50,136 bases of DNA from Sinorhizobium medicae (GTDB lineage: Bacteria > Pseudomonadota > Alphaproteobacteria > Rhizobiales > Rhizobiaceae), in the NCBI RefSeq assembly GCF_007827695.1, contig NZ_VITA01000028.1, positions 1 through 50,136 on the forward strand, given 5' to 3'. The translations under genes were made by a program, and so were the position numbers. Positions within the stretch are counted from its first letter, which is position 1. Each line of letters begins with the position of its first letter. The notes under the pieces are model-generated. The model did no database searches. It saw only the letters and a list, made by a program, of their open reading frames with translations, and was not told the DNA's origin. Positions 43,035 to 50,136 of this stretch are shown one piece after another.

Positions 43035-43150
43035 TTTTGTTGCGCATGTTGAAGTTGCCTTGTATATCGGGGGGACAGTTAGCGGCTGTGCTCGGTGTTA
43101 CGAGCACCGAACACAGCCTAACCACAACCAAGCTGTCAGGAGCTCGGATC

Positions 43151-43729
43151 ATGGCTGATTCCGACAATAGCAGAACTTTGCCCGCGGTCACCCGGGGAGA
43201 CTTCCATTCCTTTGTCGCTGCTTCTTTAACCTCAGATCCGGGGCCTTCCCGATTGTTGGACGCGCTGCCGGACGCGTGCGATGACGATCCGGCATTGGAA
43301 GTCTGGCGTGAGTGGTGCGTCGCACGGGAGCGTCTGGTCCAATCATGCGTGAAACAACAGCGGCTCGAGACAAAGCTCTTTGCAACGGTCGGCTCGCGGC
43401 TCACCGCACCCGAAGCCTGGAAGGCCGCCGATAAGGAAATCGGATATAGCGAGGCCGTGGAGGCGGAGGGACGTGCGGCGACCGCAGAAAGCATCGTGGC
43501 GGACACCTTGTGGAAGACGCCGGCACAGTCGCTCGCCGGCGCAACCGCCAAGCTCCATGCCATCGTCAGCAGATGGCAGCCATCCGTCACCAGCGACGAG
43601 TATCCGTGGCCACAACTGCGCGCCGTCATCGCCGACCTGCTGAAGATAGATGCAGAGATGTCGTTTCACCGAAGCGGGCTTCACCGGCTGGCGGTGCCCG
43701 AAACGCGCGGAGCATCTCGAGATGGCTGA
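43151..43729 (+). CDS. Hypothetical protein, rhizobial-type
   Basis: The 192-residue soluble protein is helical and Ala/Glu-rich, without signal peptide, membrane segment or recognised domain. Segments such as LEVWREWCVARERLVQSCVK and EAWKAADKEIGYSEAVEAEG suggest a helical bundle. AGGAG 10 bases before the ATG at 43151 supports the start. It is divergent from a small XRE regulator, which may control it. Similar small proteins of unknown role are common beside phage- or plasmid-derived regulators in rhizobia; that comparison is from memory. Confidence 0.6.
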   Translation: MADSDNSRTLPAVTRGDFHSFVAASLTSDPGPSRLLDALPDACDDDPALEVWREWCVARERLVQSCVKQQRLETKLFATVGSRLTAPEAWKAADKEIGYSEAVEAEGRAATAESIVADTLWKTPAQSLAGATAKLHAIVSRWQPSVTSDEYPWPQLRAVIADLLKIDAEMSFHRSGLHRLAVPETRGASRDG

Positions 43730-43786
43730 GGATATGGCGCAAGACAGCGTGGAGACGATTGCCAGAGTTGTTCGGTGCCGGATTGT

Positions 43787-44005
43787 TCATTGGTTCGCAT
43801 CGGTTTTGAAGAAATCCACCACTTTAAGATCGAGGGCGGTCGCAAGCTTCTCCAGCATCTCGATCGTGGGATTGTATTCTTCACGCTCCAGCATGCCGAT
43901 GTAGGTGCGGTGAACATTCGCCCGCAGCCCCAGTTCCTCCTGGCTCAGCTGGCGGTCGTTCCTGGCAATTCTCAGATTTCGTGCAACGGTTTCTCGGACT
44001 TTCAT
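43787..44005 (-). CDS. XRE-family helix-turn-helix regulator
   Basis: The 72-residue protein is a clear Cro/CI-type domain: NLRIARNDRQLSQEELGLRA, then NVHRTYIGMLEREEYNPTIE, and ALDLKVVDFF. The start at 44005 gives the typical KVRETVARN opening; an ATG at 44038 would add 11 residues. It is divergent from the peptide transporter operon, and a 12-base palindrome (44043-44054) lies between them, so it may regulate itself or that operon. Confidence 0.85.
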   Translation of the reverse strand: MKVRETVARNLRIARNDRQLSQEELGLRANVHRTYIGMLEREEYNPTIEMLEKLATALDLKVVDFFKTDANQ

Positions 44006-44042
44006 AACCAGAGTGGTCCTGCCATGTAGCGTATTCATCTAC

Positions 44043-44054
44043 AGAGTATACTCT
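44043..44054. promoter_or_regulatory. Palindrome AGAGTATACTCT upstream of the XRE gene
   Basis: This perfect 12-base palindrome lies in the gap between the divergent XRE gene and the peptide-binding protein gene. Its position suggests an operator for the regulator. Confidence 0.5.
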
Positions 44055-44164
44055 ACAAAAGTGAAATCCGGATCTTTGTGGCCGACGGCTGAACGCGAAA
44101 TGGGGAGCGCCCCACCGCGGCGATGCCGGCTGCGGCAAAAACTCAAAAAAGAGGGAACTTCAAA

Positions 44165-45769
44165 ATGCAAATTCAAAGCAGGTTTTGTTCACATCGGCTT
44201 GCCGCATTGCTGATCTCGCTCACCTTCTGGAGCGGTCTTCCAGGGCCGGTTCATGCGCAGGAGGAGCTTCGGATCGCGACATCGTACAAGCTGATGACGC
44301 TCGATCCGCATTACGCAAATCTCAACGAAAACACCTCGCTGCTCTCCCATATCTACGAGCGTCTGGTCTACCAGGATGACCGTCTCGATCTGCAACCCGG
44401 TCTCGCCGTCTCCTGGCGCGCGGTATCGGACAGGCAGTGGCAGTTCAAGCTTCGCGAGAATGTCCGCTTCCATGACGGCTCGCCCTTGACGGCGGACGAC
44501 GTCGTCTACACGATCGAGCGCATACGGGATTTCCTCAAATCCCCGAGCGGCGGCTTCCGGTCCTATGTGACCGGCATCGAATCGGTCTCGGCACCCGATC
44601 CCCTCACCGTCGTCATCGACACCAATGGCAATATCCCCAATCTGCCGCTGTCGTTCTCGTCGATCTTTGTGATGAACCGGCCGGCACAGGGGTTCCAGAC
44701 CACCGAAGAGCTCAATGCCGGCAGGGCCGGCCACCCTCCGGTCGGCACAGGGCCGTATACATTCGAAAGCTGGAGTTCCGGCGAGGTGCTGAAGCTCGCC
44801 AGGAACGACGATTACTGGGGCGGCAGGCCTGGCTGGCCGCAGGTAACGTTTCGGGTCATCGAAAGCCCGGCTGCCCGCGTGGCGGCACTCAGCACCGGCG
44901 AAGTCGACCTGGCGGATGCTATTCCCGCACGCGACGTTGCCTCTTTGAAGCAGCGCGGCGCCAGGATAGCCAGCGTCGGCGCGGCGCGGATCAACTTCCT
45001 GCAGTTCGACGTGGAGCGAGACAGGCTTCCCGGCGTGACCGACAAGTCCGGCGAGCCGATCGCCAATCCGTTCAAGGACGCCTTGGTCCGTCGTGCGCTC
45101 GCCATGGCCACCGATCGCGGAATTCTGGTCGACAAGATCCTCTCGGGCTATGGCACGGCCGCAGCACAGGTCTTTCCCGTCGGCTTGCCGGGTACCTCGG
45201 AAACCTTGCAGCCGGAGGCTCCGAAGTATGACGAAGCAAAGGCGCTTCTCGCCAAGGCTGGTTTCCCGGACGGGTTCAACCTCCTTCTCGCCGGACCGGC
45301 CGGGCGCTATCCCGGCGATGGCGAGAGCCTTCAGGCGATTGCGCAAAGCTGGGCCCGCATCGGCGTCAAGGTGCAGCCGGCGGCGGCGCCGTTTTCGGTT
45401 TTCAATACAAAGCGTGCCGCCGGCGACTATGCCGTCTGGTACGGCGGCGCTTCCGGCGAAGCGGTGGACATCATCCTCCACGCCCTGCTGGCCTCACCGG
45501 ACCCTGAAAGCGGGAACGGCGCCTTGAACTTCGGGCATTATCGCAACCAGGCTTTCGACGCGATGCTCGCAAGGGCGGAAAGCATCCAGGAGGGCCCTGA
45601 GCGCAACAGGGCGCTCGCCGAAGCGACCGAGTTCGTGATGGCCGATCAGCCGATCATACCGCTTTACCACTTCCATCACATCGTCGGCTACGGCCCGCGC
45701 GTTGCCTCCTATGCGATGCATCCCCGCGGCTGGACCACGGCGATGCAGACACTTGCCGCGACGGAGTAA
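44165..45769 (+). CDS. Peptide-type ABC transporter substrate-binding protein (SBP family 5)
   Basis: The 534-residue protein has a signal peptide (RLAALLISLTFWSGLPG, ending PVHAQ) with no lipobox. The family-5 pattern includes DPHYANLNENTSLLSHIYERL, WQFKLRENVRFHDGSPLTAD and GTGPYTFESW. It would bind a peptide, glycoside or nickel-type ligand in the periplasm and deliver it to the permeases encoded next. GAGGGAAC precedes the ATG at 44165. It is followed 6 bases later by the permease gene. Confidence 0.9.
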   Translation: MQIQSRFCSHRLAALLISLTFWSGLPGPVHAQEELRIATSYKLMTLDPHYANLNENTSLLSHIYERLVYQDDRLDLQPGLAVSWRAVSDRQWQFKLRENVRFHDGSPLTADDVVYTIERIRDFLKSPSGGFRSYVTGIESVSAPDPLTVVIDTNGNIPNLPLSFSSIFVMNRPAQGFQTTEELNAGRAGHPPVGTGPYTFESWSSGEVLKLARNDDYWGGRPGWPQVTFRVIESPAARVAALSTGEVDLADAIPARDVASLKQRGARIASVGAARINFLQFDVERDRLPGVTDKSGEPIANPFKDALVRRALAMATDRGILVDKILSGYGTAAAQVFPVGLPGTSETLQPEAPKYDEAKALLAKAGFPDGFNLLLAGPAGRYPGDGESLQAIAQSWARIGVKVQPAAAPFSVFNTKRAAGDYAVWYGGASGEAVDIILHALLASPDPESGNGALNFGHYRNQAFDAMLARAESIQEGPERNRALAEATEFVMADQPIIPLYHFHHIVGYGPRVASYAMHPRGWTTAMQTLAATE

Positions 45770-45775
45770 GCGATC

Positions 45776-46753
45776 ATGCCCCTGATTTCTGTTGTCCTCG
45801 GCAGGCTGTCGCAAGCCTTCCTGCTCCTCATCGCCATGTCGCTGATCGGCTTCATTGGCGTCCACAGCGTCGGCAATCCGGTTTTCAATGTCGTCAACAT
45901 CGAAACAGCTACGCCCGAGGATATTCACGCCGCAACAATCGCGCTCGGTCTTGATCAGCCGATCTGGCGCCAATACCTCGCATTCATCGGCAATGTCGTC
46001 AGCGGCAACTTCGGCACCTCCTACATCTATCATCTGCCCGCCTTCGAGTTGGTGATGAGCAAACTGCCGGCAACGCTTGAGCTCGCCTCCATCGCGATGC
46101 TGATCGCCGCACCGCTCGGGACGGGACTCGGTCTCCTGGCCGGCCGACGCAGCGGCACGCTGTTCGACAGAACCATGGTCAAGGCGAGCGTGTCGGCGCT
46201 GAGCATCCCTTCCTTCTGGCTGGCGATGATGCTGATCCTCGTCGGCGCTATCCTGACCGGCTGGTTCCCGTCCGGTGGTCGCGGCTTGACTGCAAGCTTC
46301 CTCGGTCAGGAATGGAGTTTTCTGACCGGGAACGGGCTCTGGCACATGGTCCTTCCTGCCCTGGCGCTGGCGATACCGAACATCGCTCTGATCGCGCGGC
46401 TTTCGCGATCGGGAACAATCGAAGTCGAGAACCTGGATTTCACAAGGTTTTGCCGCGCCAAGGGGCTGTCCTCCCGAAGGATCCTGCTTCGCCACACGCT
46501 TCCAAACATCAGCGTGCCGATCGTCACAATCATCGGCCTGCAATTTGGCGGCATGCTCGCTTTTGCCGTGGTCGTGGAAACGATCTTCTCGTGGCCGGGT
46601 GTCGGCAAACTTCTGATCGACTCCATCCAGCTCCTCGACCGGCCCGTGGTGATGGCGACGCTGACCTTCATTGCCGTCGCCTTCGTCGCGCTGAATGCCC
46701 TCGTCGACTTGTTCTATGCCGTGCTCGACCCGCGCGTGCGCCTGTCTTCATGA
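45776..46753 (+). CDS. Peptide-type ABC transporter permease, DppB/OppB-like
   Basis: The 325-residue protein has about six membrane helices and the family's N-terminal pattern of one helix followed by a periplasmic loop (VGNPVFNVVNIETATPEDIH). The cytoplasmic EAA loop is in RFCRAKGLSSRRILLRHTLP, which contacts the ATPase. It ends at YAVLDPRVRL, a usual DppB finish. GGAGTAAG lies upstream. It pairs with the next permease to form the channel. Confidence 0.92.
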   Translation: MPLISVVLGRLSQAFLLLIAMSLIGFIGVHSVGNPVFNVVNIETATPEDIHAATIALGLDQPIWRQYLAFIGNVVSGNFGTSYIYHLPAFELVMSKLPATLELASIAMLIAAPLGTGLGLLAGRRSGTLFDRTMVKASVSALSIPSFWLAMMLILVGAILTGWFPSGGRGLTASFLGQEWSFLTGNGLWHMVLPALALAIPNIALIARLSRSGTIEVENLDFTRFCRAKGLSSRRILLRHTLPNISVPIVTIIGLQFGGMLAFAVVVETIFSWPGVGKLLIDSIQLLDRPVVMATLTFIAVAFVALNALVDLFYAVLDPRVRLSS

Positions 46754-46766
46754 AAGGTGACCCGTC

Positions 46767-47642
46767 ATGAAAGCCCAAATCGTAAGCGCGCTTAAGAGGC
46801 GCCGACACGGACCGGTCCTGACCGCGTCCAAGCTGCTGCTGGCAAGCTACATCCTGGTTGCCATCGCTGCACCCCTAATCGCGCCGCAAAACCCCTATGA
46901 CCCGCTGCAGATCTACGGCTGGGAGGCGTCCTCGCCACCCGGTACACGTGGCAGCGGCGGCTATCTCTACCTGCTTGGAACCGACGGTCTCGGCCGAGAC
47001 ATCGTCAGCACCATTCTCTACGGCCTACGCATCAGCCTGGTGGTGTCGATCGTCAGTAGCGCGCTCGCGGCGCTGATCGGGCTGACCGCCGGCGTCAGTG
47101 CCGCGTATTTCGGGAAATGGGTCGACATCGCGATTATGCGGCTGGTCGACCTTCAGCTCAGCCTGCCGACGATCCTGATTGCGCTCATCGCCATCGTCAC
47201 GCTCGGGCCGGGCATAGACCGTATCATCCTGGCGTTGATCATCGCGCAATGGGCGACCTATGCCCGGATCGCCCGCGGCGTCGCACTCAGCGAAGCGAAC
47301 AAGCCTTACATGGATGCGGCCCGCTTGATGCGGCTGCCAACGTCCCGGATCATCTTCCGCCACCTGCTTCCGAACAGCATCGCGCCCGCCGTCACCTTGA
47401 TACCGATCGAGGTCGGCCATGCCGTCGCACTCGAGGCGACCCTCTCCTTTCTCGGGCTGGGCGTCCCGATCGACAAGCCCTCGCTCGGCTCAGCGGTCGC
47501 AAACGGGTTCCAGTACCTCCTGACCGGCCAATACTGGATCAGCCTGTTCCCGGGCCTCGCCCTCTTCGGCCTGATCGCCAGCATCAATCTCGTCGGCGAA
47601 GACGTTCGCCGCAGCCTCGATCCAAGGAACCATTCGCTATGA
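46767..47642 (+). CDS. Peptide-type ABC transporter permease, DppC/OppC-like
   Basis: The 291-residue protein has an N-terminal helix (KLLLASYILVAIAAPLIAPQ), the DppC landmark LGTDGLGRDIVSTILYGLRI, and an EAA loop in YMDAARLMRLPTSRIIFRHL. It ends with [19 protein letters not shown], typical of DppC. AAAGGTGA precedes the ATG. Its stop overlaps the ATPase start as ATGA, so the two are translationally coupled. Confidence 0.92.
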   Translation: MKAQIVSALKRRRHGPVLTASKLLLASYILVAIAAPLIAPQNPYDPLQIYGWEASSPPGTRGSGGYLYLLGTDGLGRDIVSTILYGLRISLVVSIVSSALAALIGLTAGVSAAYFGKWVDIAIMRLVDLQLSLPTILIALIAIVTLGPGIDRIILALIIAQWATYARIARGVALSEANKPYMDAARLMRLPTSRIIFRHLLPNSIAPAVTLIPIEVGHAVALEATLSFLGLGVPIDKPSLGSAVANGFQYLLTGQYWISLFPGLALFGLIASINLVGEDVRRSLDPRNHSL

Positions 47643-49312
47643 CAGTGGAACACGTGACGGCACCCCTGCTGCGGGTGCAGAACCTTGGCCTTCGCCATGT
47701 CTCGGGCTCGGCCACAACACCAATCCTGTCCGACGTGAGTTTCGAACTCGGGCGAGGCGAGATCCTCGGCATCATCGGCGAGTCCGGCGCCGGCAAATCG
47801 ACCGTCGGCAATGCCATCCTCGGGCTGCTTTCGCCCGAGTTCCAGCAAACCTCCGGAACAATCGAGTTCAATGGCAAGGCGATCGACGGCATGACTGCCG
47901 ACGAGCGCCAGACGCTTCGAGGACGGCGGATATCGGCGATCTTCCAGGACCACACCGCCTCGCTCGATCCGCTGATGAGCGTCGGCGCCCAAGTCGAAGA
48001 AACCTGCCTTACGCTCGACAGCTCGCTTTCCAAGCGCGAGGCGCGTGCTCGCGCGATTGATTTGCTTGCCCGTGTCGGCATTCCCGAACCGGAGCGGCGA
48101 TACCGCAATTACCCGCACCAGTTCTCCGGCGGGCAGAGGCAACGCGTCGTCATCGCCATTGCGCTTGCCGGCTCTCCCGACATCATCATCGCCGACGAGC
48201 CGACGTCGGCGCTCGATGCGACGGTTCAGAAGCAGGTTCTGGAACTTCTAAAGATACTTGTCGACGAAACCGGTGTCTCGATCATCCTCGTCACCCACGA
48301 CATGGGCGTGATCTCCGAAATCACCAACCGGGTTCTCGTCATGCGAAAGGGCCAGGTGGTCGAAGCGGACCGCACAGCCACCATTCTCGATCAGCCCCGC
48401 CACGACTATACGAAGAAGCTGCTTGCCGCCGTCCCAAGGCTTCGCATCCCGACACGCACTGTCAAGGCGGAAGATGATGGCGGCCAAGCAGGCTCTTCCG
48501 CCATAGACGGCGACCAGAACCCGCTTCTGGTCGCGGAAGGCCTTTCGAAACAGTTCGCGCCGCAGGGTTTTGCCTGGGGCATCGGCCGGGGCAAGCCGAG
48601 ATTCGGCCTGCGCGACGTCGGCATCCGGCTGCCGCGCGGGTCGATCACCGGGATCGTCGGCGAGAGCGGCAGTGGAAAGACGACCTTCGGCCGCATCCTC
48701 GCGGGCCTCGATACGGCACCGACCGGCAGGATCACGATCGGGGAACACGCCTTCAACGTTTCGCGAAGTGGCCGCCGCAGCGGTCTTCTCGGCCGCGTCC
48801 AGATGATCTTCCAGGATCCATCCGTCTCCCTCAACCCCCGCATGACCATCGGCGAGACGCTCGATGAAAGCATCCGCTTCGGCGGGAGGACCGGCTCCAG
48901 CAAAGAGCCGGCGGACCTGGCCGCAATGATGGATCGGCTTGGTCTGCCGCGAAGCCTGCTCGCCCGCCATCCGCATCAGCTCTCCGGTGGCCAAAAGCAG
49001 CGTGTCTGTATCGCTCGCGCCCTGTTGGCACGGCCTGAGATCATCGTCGCGGACGAGCCGACGTCCGCGCTCGACGTCTCGGTTCAGGCCGAGATCGTCG
49101 GTCTCCTGAAGGACACGATCGCGGAGCGGGCGATGACAATGGTCTTCATCTCCCATGACCTCGCGATCGTTCAAGCGATGTGCAGCTCCGTCTTCATCTT
49201 CAAGGACGGCCGGATCGAGGATTTCGGGCCCACCGAGTTCATCTTCTCGCGATCCGACAATCCCTACACCCGCGCCCTCATCAACGCCCGACCCCAGCGG
49301 TTCACATGCTGA
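47639..49312 (+). CDS. Dual ATP-binding protein of the peptide transporter (DppDF/YejF-like fusion)
   Basis: The 557-residue protein contains two complete ABC ATPase domains. Walker [10 protein letters not shown] is at 47-55 and GESGSGKTT near 341-349. The signatures are FSGGQRQR and LSGGQKQR, and both have Walker [16 protein letters not shown] motifs. The first half ends with the oligopeptide-transporter-specific region containing [13 protein letters not shown]. Having both ATPases in one chain, as in YejF or GsiA, completes the transporter without a separate subunit. The start is the ATG at 47639, overlapping the DppC stop; the longer frame upstream is only the shadow of dppC. Confidence 0.92.
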   Translation: MTVEHVTAPLLRVQNLGLRHVSGSATTPILSDVSFELGRGEILGIIGESGAGKSTVGNAILGLLSPEFQQTSGTIEFNGKAIDGMTADERQTLRGRRISAIFQDHTASLDPLMSVGAQVEETCLTLDSSLSKREARARAIDLLARVGIPEPERRYRNYPHQFSGGQRQRVVIAIALAGSPDIIIADEPTSALDATVQKQVLELLKILVDETGVSIILVTHDMGVISEITNRVLVMRKGQVVEADRTATILDQPRHDYTKKLLAAVPRLRIPTRTVKAEDDGGQAGSSAIDGDQNPLLVAEGLSKQFAPQGFAWGIGRGKPRFGLRDVGIRLPRGSITGIVGESGSGKTTFGRILAGLDTAPTGRITIGEHAFNVSRSGRRSGLLGRVQMIFQDPSVSLNPRMTIGETLDESIRFGGRTGSSKEPADLAAMMDRLGLPRSLLARHPHQLSGGQKQRVCIARALLARPEIIVADEPTSALDVSVQAEIVGLLKDTIAERAMTMVFISHDLAIVQAMCSSVFIFKDGRIEDFGPTEFIFSRSDNPYTRALINARPQRFTC

Positions 49313-49399
49313 GCGGCGCGGCACGCCTCACCGACAGGATCCAGGCTGAGACAGCCAAATTTTCGAAACGCGCACGCATAGCCACAGAAGGTCACCTCA

Positions 49400-50136
49400 A
49401 TGAATGACAGGTTCACATTGGCCGTAACCGGCCAATCGCTCATCAAGCACGATATCCGCGACATTCCTGCTCCTGCCTTCCGTGAGGTTCAGTCCCTCCT
49501 TCGCCAGGCGGATCTCTCATTTACCAACTTCGAGGGAACGATCCTTGGGCGTCACGGCGGGTGGCCGCTCAAAGGTTCGTTCTTCGGGTGCAGCGACCCG
49601 GCCGTTCTCGATGCACTTGGCGCCATCGGCTTTCAGGCACTGTCCCTTTCGAACAATCATGCCTTCGACCTCGGACCTTCAGGTGTGCTTTCGACGCTGG
49701 AGGAGGTGGAGAAACGAGGCTTTCTCCATGCCGGTCTCGGCCGCAACGCGCAAGAAGTCTCGCGTGCGAGCATCGCCACGATCAACCAACGGCGTATTGC
49801 CCTCGTTGCGATGGACGGTGGCCCCGGACCCGATTTCATGTACGCGGCGGACGCGGACGAAAATCGCCCCGAACGCCCCGGTGTGAACCGGCTTCGTCTT
49901 TCACAGCTCCTCGAGGTCGACGATGTCGCATTTGAGCAGATCCGGGCGGTTCGCGACAAGATCGGCTACACTGCCATCGACCTCGCCAATGACAGCCAGC
50001 CGGACGATCCGCCGCGCCTCGACCCGCAGGCTGAGGTCGCCATCGCCCGCTGTGTCTTCAAACGGTCCGACCGGTACGGACGCGGTGTAAGGATAGATGA
50101 GGTCGACATGGCAAGAAACCTTGCCGCGATCGCCTC
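49400..50136 (+). CDS. CapA-family protein, N-terminal part (runs off the window)
   Basis: Translation from the ATG at 49400 stays open to the window end, giving at least 245 residues. It opens with RFTLAVTGQSLIKHDIRDIP, then SFTNFEGTILG, and has the CapA metal-site motif SLSNNHAFDLG near residue 80 and GLGRNAQE near 115. These belong to the bacterial CapA/PgsA calcineurin-like phosphoesterase family linked to poly-gamma-glutamate capsule. No signal peptide is seen, so it may act in the cytoplasm. GAAGG lies upstream. It follows the transporter by 87 bases in the same direction, so it may process the imported compound. Confidence 0.82.
   Translation, partial: MNDRFTLAVTGQSLIKHDIRDIPAPAFREVQSLLRQADLSFTNFEGTILGRHGGWPLKGSFFGCSDPAVLDALGAIGFQALSLSNNHAFDLGPSGVLSTLEEVEKRGFLHAGLGRNAQEVSRASIATINQRRIALVAMDGGPGPDFMYAADADENRPERPGVNRLRLSQLLEVDDVAFEQIRAVRDKIGYTAIDLANDSQPDDPPRLDPQAEVAIARCVFKRSDRYGRGVRIDEVDMARNLAAIA

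Overview
The window looks like a stretch of a Sinorhizobium/Ensifer-type rhizobial genome, possibly a megaplasmid. The reasons are RkpZ/RkpT-type K-antigen genes, a mocDEF-like oxygenase locus, Rhizobiaceae-style palindromic intergenic repeats, RTX proteins typical of rhizobia, and generally GC-rich coding. The genus is inferred from gene content recalled from memory; no database was searched.

Layout. (1) 0-9 kb: a capsule (KPS) export and assembly block. It holds the 5' end of a KpsF homologue, galE, an rkpZ-like Kdo-transferase domain protein, an RTX protein, a methyltransferase, a large glycosyltransferase/Kdo-transferase/TPR fusion, a decayed second rkpZ copy and an rkpT (kpsM-like) permease. 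(2) 9-14.4 kb: a catabolic locus with a PanB-family protein, ferredoxin reductase, Rieske ferredoxin and membrane di-iron oxygenase (mocF, mocE, mocD-like), with a divergent LacI-type regulator. Two palindromic repeats lie in its gaps. (3) 14.5-17.6 kb: an AsmA-family protein. (4) 17.6-35 kb: a surface-polysaccharide region encoding a sulfotransferase, ABC exporter, pyruvyl transferase, O-acyltransferase, intact kpsF, a GT39 membrane transferase, two GT8-like enzymes, a GT92 enzyme, an ELM1-family protein and four related proteins of a poorly described Rossmann-like family. (5) 35.5-40.2 kb: a copper-handling operon on the plus strand (CopZ-like chaperone, His/Cys-rich secreted protein, small lipoprotein, TolC lipoprotein, multicopper oxidase, cupredoxin, CusF-like protein) behind a CueR/HmrR-type promoter. 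(6) 40.5-44 kb: a second RTX protein, a frameshifted RTX remnant, and two small XRE regulators beside perfect palindromes. (7) 44.1 kb to the end: an oligopeptide-type ABC transporter followed by a CapA-like protein cut by the window edge.

Taken together, most of the window makes, decorates and exports an acidic surface polysaccharide. KpsF isomers feed Kdo synthesis, GalE supplies UDP-galactose, and RkpZ and the fusion protein are candidate Kdo-type transferases. Sulfate, pyruvate and acyl groups could be added by the encoded modifying enzymes. The kpsE and kpsT partners of the permease and a type I secretion apparatus for the RTX proteins are not in the window.

The most unusual items are a PanB-like protein that appears to have lost its metal ligands inside an oxygenase locus, the four-member GSxPS protein family, the three-part glycosyltransferase fusion, and two gene remnants (rkpZ and RTX) recognisable only by translation.
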